Source: a virus. From it: 46,844 nt of DNA. The notes under the pieces are model-generated. The model was not told where the DNA came from. It saw nothing but the letters and a program-made list of their open reading frames with translations, and did no database searches. A program made the translations under genes and the position numbers. Shown here piece by piece: positions 38,954-46,844 of this stretch (within the stretch, counting starts at the first letter, position 1; every line of letters starts with the position of its first letter). The stretch is from positions 1-46,844 of the IMG/VR virus record IMGVR_UViG_3300025127_000069; one strand, 5' to 3'.

Positions 38954-41900
38954 TGAGCAAAAATGCATTAGTATTACTTACAGGTGGACTGAATGAGGTT
39001 ACTCGATCTGATATAATAGATAATACAGAACTTCAAGTATGTGATAATTATGAAGTAACAGGCGATGGTGTATTGTCAAAAAGAGGTGGTGTAGAAGAAT
39101 TTGATAATGATTTAAATAGTTTTTTAAATACTATATTTAGTTCTATAATAAGCATATCTCAACCTTTTTATTCATCTAATATTGTTAAGCCATTAGAACA
39201 AGCTTATTTAGAGGTAGGCGATCAAGTAAATGAATTTGTATTGTTGATTTATGGTAAAGATATAAATTCTAATTATATTTTGCATATGATATATAAAGTT
39301 GAAAGTGGTTGGACAAATGAATATCAAGGCAAAACATTAAACACTATTTTAACTGAAGAAAATATACTATATACTGAAAATTCTGTATTAGAATTTACAT
39401 TAGGTGAAGATAAAATAATAATTACAGACAATGTAAATAGAGCACATTTTTTTTCTGTTAACTCAGAGGGTTCTATAATAGCTAGAAAATTAGGTATACC
39501 AGCACCAAGACAAAAACCATCTTTAGAAAAATCTAAAGTAGAAGATGTTTTTAGTATGAATTTTTTTACAGAAGATTTATCTGATCAAAGATTAGGATCT
39601 CCTGGATATATACAAGTTGCTTATACAGTTGTTTCTAAGACTGGTGAAGAAAGTAATCCATCTCCTTTGTCTGAAACTTTAGATTTAGCTATTCATCAAT
39701 ATGATGCAGATTTTAATAGAACTTTATTTTTAAAAAAAGTTATAGTTAGTAATTTAGTATTGCCAGATATTTCACAAAATTTAGCAGAAGAATTAGAATC
39801 TTTTAATATTTATATTAAAATTATTCCATTTAAATCTGGACTTTCAGTTAGTTCTATGGAATTTTCTCAAAATTTTAGAATAAACCAAAAATATGATGAT
39901 AATAATAATATACTAACAACTGGAGAAACAGGTAATACATATGAATTGACTATAGAAACAGTTGGTAAAAATATAAATTATGAAAATGATTTAGCTCCAA
40001 TAGCAAAAACATCTGCATATATTGGTGGTGTTACTATGTTGGGCAATTTATCTACTCCAATATCTTTTCCATATGATTTTAAATATTTTCACAACATAAC
40101 TATAAGTAATTTAAATTCTTCTAATTATATAGATAGTGTAGTTCTTATTGAAATAAAAGAAACAGATATAGGCAATAGTGGTGAATTTAAATTGTCAGAT
40201 TATTTTAGAATAGATAATAATACTACACAAGCTTATATACAAAATTATGCTTTGAGATGTTTAAGATTTTATGATGAAGATTTGTCAACACCTTTAAATG
40301 CATATTTTGCAGGTACTATAAATAGAGGATTTCCTAAAGGAAATGTTATAACTAATAATTTAGATAGCAATAGTCCATCTGATAATAATTGGTTTAGAAT
40401 ATTTGTAAAAATACCATCTATAATTGCAGGTCAATCTAAAAATATATATTTTTGTTGGAGTCCAATAGACAATGAATTATTAGGTGTGCCTGAATTATTG
40501 AACACACAAAAAACAGGAAGGTTTGAACAGCCTTATGATGTAGAATTAATGTTTGGAAATGAAAGTAAATATTGGAAAGATAATAAAGTTTGGAATATGG
40601 AAAGTTATATGGGTGTAGATGAAAATTCTATAGCTACATTAAATTTTGAAAATACTGATCAAGAAATGCCTTCATTGTTTAATAAAGCTAATAGAGCCAT
40701 ACCAGGGTTGGCATCATCAGACAATGCATCTATTTTATCGTCTAGAACCTTACACCAAGAAACACAAGAATTTAGACCCTCATCACCTCATACACACACT
40801 TTTTTAAGTTCTTTTTTAGAAGGTGATGATTATTGTATAGGAAATTCTTATTTAGAAGATTCTTCAGATAGCACATTGTTTTATAATTCAGATACACATG
40901 CATCAATAGAAAAATTTTATTGCACTTTTGTTATGAGGTTAAAAAATTCAGATACAATGGGTGAATTAACTAATCAACGATATTGGACATTATTGTCAGT
41001 AACTGATTCAGGTGACAATGGATTTTATTTGCAATATGATCCTACACAAGCAAGAACTGTTAGATGTTGTTTTAAAAGAGAAAGTAGTAGCCAAGATGAT
41101 CTTTGGACTTGGACTCAAAGATTAAGGTCAGTTATAAATGAAGAAGATGTGGATGGAACAACTGATTTTTATTTTTGTATATCTGTTGATGGTGGATATC
41201 GTAATACAACTCCAAAATGTAGTTTATTTTATTCTCCATTAGATAAAGAAAATTCAAAATTTGGAGAAATAATAGCATTTACACAAGATTTAACAGAAGA
41301 AAATGAATCATCTTTAGATGTTGATATTAAAAATGATTTATTTAGTCCACCAAGTATGTCTGGAATTAAAAAAATTGGTTTTACACATGAAAGTTATTCT
41401 GATGGTCCAGAAAATCCTATAATAGATTCTTTTGATTTTGTAAAAAATAATTTTTTAGATGCAAATAGTTCGACAGATAAACAAAAAGTTTGGAATATTT
41501 TTAATTCTCAACAGGCATTAGAAAATTCTATAGGAATGTATTATGATTTTATAAATGATATAAGAAAATTTAATAAAAATATATTTTTTAATCAAACTAA
41601 AGATATACAAACAGAAAAATTTAGAAATATGGTTAGATGGAGCGATGTTGGTTCTGATGCTATACCAGATTTGTTTTTTAAAAAAATACAAGAACCTGTA
41701 ATAAAAATTATAGATGCTCCATCTTTTTTACAATATCAATACCAAAATACATTTCTTATATATAGTCGAAATAGTATACACAGATTTGTGTTACAAGCAA
41801 GTGCATCTGGTTGGACTGGAGATGCATCTTCATTAATAAAAGAAAAAACACAATATGGATTGTTAGCACCTAATACTTTAGTTAGGGTGGCAGAAGGTCT

Positions 41901-42513
41901 ATTTTGGCTATCAGAAACTGGTGTTGTAAGATGGGATAATGAAGGTTTTAAATTAATATCTAAAAACAGAGTCAATGCACCAATAGATGAAAATTCTATT
42001 GCATTTTATAGTAGTTTAAAAAACCAATACATTATATTGCATAATAATGAAGCATATGTATATCACATAGATAGAGATATGTGGACAAAGTTTATAGGGA
42101 ATGAAATGACAGGCATATTAGATAGCTCTATATTAACAGGTGGGTCACAATTAGATAATATTAATTTATTATTGCAAGACAATAAAATTATGAAATTTCC
42201 ATCAGGAACAAGCGATGATGAAAGTTTTATAAAAACTAAAGATATGTTTTTTGAAAAAGGTGTGTTAAAAAGAGTGCAACTAAATTATCAATCTGATACT
42301 GAAGTTACATTTAAATCTAATGTAACAAAAAATAAAGCTGATGGAACTGAAGTTGTAAAGACTAATACAATAGAAAATATAGAAAATGGTAAATATAGAG
42401 GTGTATCTAATGCTAATAGCAGAGGTAAGTCAGTTAATTTTGAAGTAGAAAATGCAGATGAAATAGAGTCTATTATATATGATATATTATTACAAGGACA
42501 AGTCAAACAATAA
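38953..42513 (+). CDS. Tail hub/stabilisation protein with inserted lectin-like domains (1186 aa)
   Basis: The N-terminus (TGGLNEVTRSDIIDNTELQV, then KRGGVEEF) and the C-terminal part (LQYQYQNTFLIYSRNSIHRF, then GLLAPNTLVRVAEGLFWLSE) are the two halves of a podovirus tail stabilisation/hub protein. Between about residues 360 and 850 an insertion carries a DUF2341-like unit (ALRCLRFYDEDLSTPLNAYF, then FVKIPSIIAGQSKNIYFCW) and a lectin-like sandwich (KFYCTFVMRLKNSDTMGELT, GFYLQYDPTQARTVRCCFKR). The insertion probably supplies host binding on the tail itself. Confidence 0.75.
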   Translation: MSKNALVLLTGGLNEVTRSDIIDNTELQVCDNYEVTGDGVLSKRGGVEEFDNDLNSFLNTIFSSIISISQPFYSSNIVKPLEQAYLEVGDQVNEFVLLIYGKDINSNYILHMIYKVESGWTNEYQGKTLNTILTEENILYTENSVLEFTLGEDKIIITDNVNRAHFFSVNSEGSIIARKLGIPAPRQKPSLEKSKVEDVFSMNFFTEDLSDQRLGSPGYIQVAYTVVSKTGEESNPSPLSETLDLAIHQYDADFNRTLFLKKVIVSNLVLPDISQNLAEELESFNIYIKIIPFKSGLSVSSMEFSQNFRINQKYDDNNNILTTGETGNTYELTIETVGKNINYENDLAPIAKTSAYIGGVTMLGNLSTPISFPYDFKYFHNITISNLNSSNYIDSVVLIEIKETDIGNSGEFKLSDYFRIDNNTTQAYIQNYALRCLRFYDEDLSTPLNAYFAGTINRGFPKGNVITNNLDSNSPSDNNWFRIFVKIPSIIAGQSKNIYFCWSPIDNELLGVPELLNTQKTGRFEQPYDVELMFGNESKYWKDNKVWNMESYMGVDENSIATLNFENTDQEMPSLFNKANRAIPGLASSDNASILSSRTLHQETQEFRPSSPHTHTFLSSFLEGDDYCIGNSYLEDSSDSTLFYNSDTHASIEKFYCTFVMRLKNSDTMGELTNQRYWTLLSVTDSGDNGFYLQYDPTQARTVRCCFKRESSSQDDLWTWTQRLRSVINEEDVDGTTDFYFCISVDGGYRNTTPKCSLFYSPLDKENSKFGEIIAFTQDLTEENESSLDVDIKNDLFSPPSMSGIKKIGFTHESYSDGPENPIIDSFDFVKNNFLDANSSTDKQKVWNIFNSQQALENSIGMYYDFINDIRKFNKNIFFNQTKDIQTEKFRNMVRWSDVGSDAIPDLFFKKIQEPVIKIIDAPSFLQYQYQNTFLIYSRNSIHRFVLQASASGWTGDASSLIKEKTQYGLLAPNTLVRVAEGLFWLSETGVVRWDNEGFKLISKNRVNAPIDENSIAFYSSLKNQYIILHNNEAYVYHIDRDMWTKFIGNEMTGILDSSILTGGSQLDNINLLLQDNKIMKFPSGTSDDESFIKTKDMFFEKGVLKRVQLNYQSDTEVTFKSNVTKNKADGTEVVKTNTIENIENGKYRGVSNANSRGKSVNFEVENADEIESIIYDILLQGQVKQ

Positions 42514-43403
42514 TGTCTAATATATTTTTTAAAGAAACTATAAATACTGAATTTAGATTAGTAGCTAAATTTTTTAATAGATTAAAAAACATATTTGTCA
42601 TACAACCTACTAATATGTTATTTAATTTTGCTACACAATTTAATGATACAGTAAAATTTAAAAAAGCTGTAACTAATGAAAGCACATTAGAAGTAACAGG
42701 AGAAACTACTACATCTACATTAACAGCTAGTGGCAATATATCTACAACAGGTGTATTAAGTTCTAATAGTGTGCAAACAAGTAGTATGCTTATAGGTTCT
42801 GGCATATCTGCCACTAGTAGTGCTGCTGATTTAGCAATACTAGGAGATGTTTATACATTAAATAATTTAACAGTAGATGGTAATTCTACTATAGGTGGGA
42901 ATGAATCTATAGCAGGTACATTAACTACTACTGGAAATTTGACATGCAATGGTACTTTTATATCTGAAGTGCAAAAATATGCATGGGATATAAGAGTATC
43001 TAATTTTTATGCAACTACAACTGCAAATTATGTTCCACTTCCAGGGTATGTAATAGAAAGAACAGGTACAGCAGGTAATAATGAATTTATAGGTATGGTA
43101 GCACCATATGATGGTATTTTAGTCAGAGCATCTTTCAGAAGTGAAGAAGCACAAAATGGAATTATAATATATAATTTATATAAATCTACAGATGGGACTG
43201 AAACTCCTGGAACAGATTCAATGACTAAAAACCAATCAGTGAAATTATCTGACGATACTACTGTGCATACAGATTTTAGCACTTTAGATAGTGGGTCAAA
43301 CTCTATAACTAAAGGTGAAATAATAGCAGTAAAAATAACTACACCATCAGCACCTAATGATAGTAACTTAACATTGGTGTTTAGATGGGATTTGACAACT
43401 TAG
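42513..43403 (+). CDS. Short tail fibre-like protein (296 aa)
   Basis: A helical N-terminal anchor (NTEFRLVAKFFNRLKNIF) is followed by beta-helix-like repeats with VTGETTTSTLTASGNISTTG and GNESIAGTLTTTGNLTCNGT, similar to the fibre stalk at 35846. The C-terminal domain (about 155-296) is compact and contains GMVAPYDGILVRASFRSEEA, a head or decoration-like tip. No chaperone is visible. Ends just before the ejection module. Confidence 0.75.
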   Translation: MSNIFFKETINTEFRLVAKFFNRLKNIFVIQPTNMLFNFATQFNDTVKFKKAVTNESTLEVTGETTTSTLTASGNISTTGVLSSNSVQTSSMLIGSGISATSSAADLAILGDVYTLNNLTVDGNSTIGGNESIAGTLTTTGNLTCNGTFISEVQKYAWDIRVSNFYATTTANYVPLPGYVIERTGTAGNNEFIGMVAPYDGILVRASFRSEEAQNGIIIYNLYKSTDGTETPGTDSMTKNQSVKLSDDTTVHTDFSTLDSGSNSITKGEIIAVKITTPSAPNDSNLTLVFRWDLTT

Positions 43404-43412
43404 GAGAATAAT

Positions 43413-45299
43413 ATGGCTTGGCAACTATTAGCAGCAGCAATACCATCAGTAGCAAAGATAGCTACTACTGCAATAAATAAACCAAAACAATCAGATTATA
43501 AACCACAAACTAAATACATGGAAAAGTATTTAGCAAATCTTAGAGGTCAACAATCTAGCAATGCAGTATTTGAACAAGCTATGAGACCTGCACTTAGAAC
43601 TATAGGTGCACAATCTAGACAACAACAACAGCAAATAGGTTACAATGTACAAAGATCAGGTTTAGCAGGTTCAGGTATTGAAGCACAACAAAGGCTAACA
43701 GCTAGTCAAGGAACACAAGAAGCATTAGCAGGTGCTACAGAAAGAGCTGCTTCTGCACAAAATGTAGCTAATCAACAAATTGGCAGAGAAGCTATGAAAG
43801 TTTCTAGTCAAATAGAAATGGAAAGAGAAAGATCAGCACAAGCATATAACCAAGCAATGAGACAATATGATGCAAATTTAAAAGGTGCATTTATAGAGGG
43901 TGTTGCAAATGTAGCAACAGCAGGTGCAGGTATGGCAATGACTAATGCAGCTAATGAAAGAAAGCTTGAAGCTGCACGAAGTGTAATAGGTGATCAGGCA
44001 GATACATATTTGGAAGCTGGATTTGAAATAGAAGATATATATAATGCTTCTGTAAAAGATATGAGAAAAAATGAAATAATGTTTGGTGATAAAGATAACC
44101 AATTTATATTAGAACAATACATAAATGAAATAGGTGGAGTAGGAGACCTTGGATATAATAATATAGAAAATATACCTGATGTAGATCCTATACTAGAAGA
44201 TTTATCAAATCAACCTACCTCAACATCCTCCGAAATCGCACAAGGTAATGAAGCAGTCTCGCCAACTGCTTCAGATGCCTACAGGTTTGATCCAATGACA
44301 GGGCAAAGAGTAAGTAAAGAGTATTATGACAATATAATAATGGGGCAAGATAGACCTGATCCTTTTGTTAAATATGGAGTAAGACCAGATAGACCAGGAA
44401 TAGAATTTGCAGAAGATGATACACCACCTAATGCAATGGATAATCCTTTGTATGTTGAAGATTTAGAAATGCCACAAGCTATACCAGAGTTTGACAATAC
44501 AGGTCCTGAGTTGCCACCTACAGCTGAAGAAAGAGCATCAGAAGCACAATTGATTCAAAGAGATGCAGGTTTAGGAGATACAGAAGTTGTAAAAAATACA
44601 GCACCAAAAAGACCTAAAACTGAATTGGCATCCGATGATGAATTTGAAGATAAAAAGATTACTGTTACAGATACAGGTTTTATATCAGCTCCTTCTGATG
44701 CAGAGTTTATAGTTTCTGGAATGTCATTTCCAAAATCTCTATATGGTGATGTATTTAAAAATATACCAAAAAGAGATGATCTTACAGGTAAATCTATGGA
44801 AGGTACAAAGCCAGATCCACAAAATATTGTAACTAATCAAAAGCCACCTGTAAAAGGGACTGCTGGTACAGGCACATCTTTAAATAAAAAGAAACCAATG
44901 GAAACTGTTGCACAATTTATAAAAAGACATGAAAAACAAGAATTGCAAGTATTGGCTAAAACATTAAAAAGTAAATCAGCTGCAGCTAAAGCTTTAAATA
45001 ATGCAAATAAAAAATCTAAAACATTATTTGAATCTGAAGTTTCTAGTGCATTAAAACAAAAAGCTATGGATCAAATAGAAATGACTGATGCTAATGTTAG
45101 AGCATTTTTTAGAGGTACACCTAAGCAGATAGCAGATAGAATGAAAAGAAGTGACATGTTTAGAAAAGGTGTTGAAAGATTATATGGTATATCTATAGAC
45201 CCTAATACAGGCAAATTAATAGAATTAGACAAATTAGAATCTAGAAAAGGTAAACCAGGGTTTTTAGATACAGTAACAGAAGGAATGGGGGAATATTAA
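43413..45299 (+). CDS. Ejection-module protein B1 (628 aa), complete homologue of A1
   Basis: MAWQLLAAAIPSVAKIATTA is a hydrophobic N-terminus followed by Gln-rich helices (LRGQQSSNAVFEQAM, QSRQQQQQIGYNVQRS). Residues about 65-165 are nearly identical to the start of A1, then the sequences diverge. They come together again only at TSTSSEIAQGNEAVSPTAS. The remaining 350 residues are acidic and disordered, then basic helical (MDQIEMTDANVRAFFRGTPK), and differ from A1 in both length and content. Internal virion protein of the gp14-like place. GGAG precedes the ATG. Confidence 0.75.
   Translation: MAWQLLAAAIPSVAKIATTAINKPKQSDYKPQTKYMEKYLANLRGQQSSNAVFEQAMRPALRTIGAQSRQQQQQIGYNVQRSGLAGSGIEAQQRLTASQGTQEALAGATERAASAQNVANQQIGREAMKVSSQIEMERERSAQAYNQAMRQYDANLKGAFIEGVANVATAGAGMAMTNAANERKLEAARSVIGDQADTYLEAGFEIEDIYNASVKDMRKNEIMFGDKDNQFILEQYINEIGGVGDLGYNNIENIPDVDPILEDLSNQPTSTSSEIAQGNEAVSPTASDAYRFDPMTGQRVSKEYYDNIIMGQDRPDPFVKYGVRPDRPGIEFAEDDTPPNAMDNPLYVEDLEMPQAIPEFDNTGPELPPTAEERASEAQLIQRDAGLGDTEVVKNTAPKRPKTELASDDEFEDKKITVTDTGFISAPSDAEFIVSGMSFPKSLYGDVFKNIPKRDDLTGKSMEGTKPDPQNIVTNQKPPVKGTAGTGTSLNKKKPMETVAQFIKRHEKQELQVLAKTLKSKSAAAKALNNANKKSKTLFESEVSSALKQKAMDQIEMTDANVRAFFRGTPKQIADRMKRSDMFRKGVERLYGISIDPNTGKLIELDKLESRKGKPGFLDTVTEGMGEY
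43606..43732. repeat. 127-bp exact direct repeat, copy 2 (internal)
   Basis: Identical to bases 1-127; see copy 1. The exact match ends at 43732, after which the downstream sequence becomes the alternative B allele. No similarity is asserted upstream, because copy 1 begins at the contig end. Confidence 0.95.
44249..44273. repeat. Conserved 9-bp-stem hairpin inside B1 (copy 2)
   Basis: The same 25 bases as at 698-722 (arms TGAAGCAGT and ACTGCTTCA, loop CTCGCCA). The bases just upstream (CCTCAACATCCTC) are also shared between alleles, while sequences further out differ. Confidence 0.8.
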
Positions 45300-46319
45300 A
45301 TGTCAACTAAATATGATCCGATGACAGGACAGCCAATACAATCTACTGAGCAACCTGTAGACAACCAGCCTAAACCACGATTAAAATTACATCAAGTAAG
45401 AAACAAGATAGATCCTGTAAAAGCTAGAAGATACATAGATGATGTAAAGACACAAAGAAATATTATCAATGTAGTAGGTATAGAAAGAGCACAAAAACTT
45501 TACAATAATCCTAAATTTAAAAATTTACCAAATGCACAAAAAAGAGAAAGAGTAAAAAAATCAGCATCAGAAGCTTATTATAATATTAATAATATGGGTA
45601 TGAATATGGATGTATCATCAAGTGATTATTTAAAAATGAAAGCACAAACTGATACAACATGGGAACCAAAAGACTTTACAGCTTTTAAACAATTTTATAA
45701 TGCTAAAATTAAAAGAGAAGCACAACAAGCAAAAGCACAAACTAATATAACTAATGAAGCAGGTAGAGAAAAAAGTGTTAATTATACTAATTACATGAAT
45801 TATGCACAGGCTAATTTAGAGTTTGATAATATGCAAGGTTTTCTTAATCAATTTTTTCCAAGACCAACAGGAACAAAATTAGGTTTTGTAGATGAGCAAA
45901 CAGGGTTTGGAACTACAGATAGTGATATTTTATCATTAAATAATTTATTATCAGAAATTATGGATGAAAAAAACAATCCAACAGAAACTAATAACTATAA
46001 CAATTTAATTAACACTACAAAAAAAATAGATCAAGTAGATGATTTATTATGGTCAATAGTAAGAAAAGATGAAGTATGGAAAAAATATGTAGGACAAAAA
46101 GGTGCATTAATGAATGATGGAACATTTATAAGTTTTGGAATGTCTGGTGAAATATCCGATGGTACTATACAAAGAGTATTGCACAATTATTTAAAAGGTA
46201 ATGTAAAAAGAGCTTTAGAACAATTATCTCAAATTAAACCATATGTTAAAAAAGAATTTAGCATAAATGATGGTGGATTTGATATTAATAATTTAGATTC
46301 TTGGGAGGATGCTGATTAA
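45300..46319 (+). CDS. Ejection-module protein B2 (339 aa), homologue of A2
   Basis: Starts MSTKYDPMTGQPIQSTEQPV and shares with A2 the block HQVRNKIDPVKA and LYNNPKFKNLPNAQKRERV, but most of the protein is different. Interestingly its first residues (DPMTGQ) repeat a phrase of B1 (FDPMTGQRV). Soluble, helical, Asn/Lys-rich. Its stop overlaps the next start (TAATG). An internal capsid protein by analogy. Confidence 0.7.
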   Translation: MSTKYDPMTGQPIQSTEQPVDNQPKPRLKLHQVRNKIDPVKARRYIDDVKTQRNIINVVGIERAQKLYNNPKFKNLPNAQKRERVKKSASEAYYNINNMGMNMDVSSSDYLKMKAQTDTTWEPKDFTAFKQFYNAKIKREAQQAKAQTNITNEAGREKSVNYTNYMNYAQANLEFDNMQGFLNQFFPRPTGTKLGFVDEQTGFGTTDSDILSLNNLLSEIMDEKNNPTETNNYNNLINTTKKIDQVDDLLWSIVRKDEVWKKYVGQKGALMNDGTFISFGMSGEISDGTIQRVLHNYLKGNVKRALEQLSQIKPYVKKEFSINDGGFDINNLDSWEDAD

Positions 46320-46844
46320 TGGCTGTAGTTAGAATAAATGGTAAAAATAAAAAAATACCAGATAATCAGGTAGATGCAGTAATGCAAAGATATCCAAAAG
46401 CAATATTAGATCCTGTTGTTATTGAAATAGATAAAAATAAAAAATTTATACCTGGGAAAATGAAAGACAGTGTTCTTGCAAAATATCCTACTGCTAGAAT
46501 ATTAGGTTCAAAAGAAATTTCTAATCAAGATAGTATGTCTACTGATTGGGGATTAGGTCAAATCAATGACAAAACATGGGATGGTTTATCAAATGAAGTA
46601 TTTGGTAAAAGTGTAAAGGATGTAACTGAAATTGAAAATCAAGTAAAATTAATATCTACTATAGCAAAAGGTGGCACTAAAGATAATTTTAATCCTGAAG
46701 GATGGAATACTTGGACAACTGTTAAACAGGGTAAAGATAAAGAATTTGTTGACATGATACAGGCAGAAGGTTTTGACACTGTAGCACAAAAATATAATAT
46801 AGGTAGTGATACTATCAATGCGATTAATAGTGAGTTTGAAAACG
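46319..46844 (+). CDS. Ejection-module protein B3, N-terminal part of a transglycosylase-like giant protein (3'-truncated)
   Basis: The frame is open to the contig end (175 codons). STDWGLGQINDKTWDGLSNE, then IAKGGTKDNFNPEGWNTWTT, is the direct counterpart of A3 residues 80-140. The two preceding motifs are around YPKA and YPTA. Upstream of the GLGQIN signature a glutamate (LGSKEISNQDS) is present at a possible catalytic position, unlike in A3. The full gene presumably encodes a protein of A3 size. It is the last gene on the B tail of the contig. Confidence 0.8.
   Translation, partial: MAVVRINGKNKKIPDNQVDAVMQRYPKAILDPVVIEIDKNKKFIPGKMKDSVLAKYPTARILGSKEISNQDSMSTDWGLGQINDKTWDGLSNEVFGKSVKDVTEIENQVKLISTIAKGGTKDNFNPEGWNTWTTVKQGKDKEFVDMIQAEGFDTVAQKYNIGSDTINAINSEFEN

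Noticed and set aside
1-46844. CRISPR arrays, insertion sequences and rRNA genes
   Set aside because: No spaced repeat arrays, transposase motifs or rRNA-like sequences were seen on either strand.

Overview
The window is a 46.8 kb contig of a tailed-phage genome with roughly 30 % G+C by eye. It carries a podovirus-type virion set: a two-domain terminase, a P22-like portal, an acidic scaffold, an N4-gp56-like capsid protein, no tail-sheath, tape-measure or baseplate genes that I recognise, and large T7-like internal (ejection) proteins. No host gene, rRNA or complete tRNA is visible. The A/T-rich composition and the set of small conserved late proteins resemble uncultured marine and pelagic podoviruses, but the host cannot be assigned from the sequence.

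Layout. Bases 3-6932 (+) hold a three-gene ejection module (A1 5'-truncated, A2, A3 of 1566 aa). A short convergent junction with a hairpin (6966-6991) follows. From 17665 down to 6974 lies one leftward early block of overlapping genes: small unknown and membrane micropeptides, a Gp88-like cysteine protein, a catalytic-core-only tyrosine recombinase, an HTH protein, YqaJ exonuclease, RecT annealase, RusA resolvase, an SSB-like protein, two PD-(D/E)XK nucleases and a DnaC-like helicase loader. A 450-base non-coding divergent control region (17666-18115) carries palindromes, a 14-base direct repeat and a promoter-like site. From 18116 rightward come a Nu1/Xis-like small HTH protein, a VRR-NUC-type nuclease, a replication initiator gene with seven tandem 11-bp repeats and an A/T-rich tract inside it (probable origin), TerL, portal, scaffold, capsid, decoration proteins, LamG adhesins, lysozyme-like protein, neck proteins, an S74-chaperone tail fibre, a tail hub with inserted lectin-like domains, and finally a second ejection module (B1, B2, truncated B3).

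How it works together. The phage lacks its own DNA polymerase and RNA polymerase here. It probably loads the host helicase at an initiator-gene origin and relies on RecT/YqaJ recombination with RusA resolution. The integrase suggests a temperate history, but no CI-like repressor is recognisable.

Most important structural observation: bases 1-127 are an exact copy of 43606-43732, after which the copies diverge at the next base. 127 is also a common maximum assembly k-mer. The contig is therefore best read as a lasso: a circular map of 43,605 bp closed through module A, plus a 3.1 kb tail carrying a divergent alternative allele (B) of the ejection module. Through module A all late genes become one continuous rightward block that ends at the convergent hairpin, which supports this reading. 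A genuine tandem duplication in one genome remains possible.
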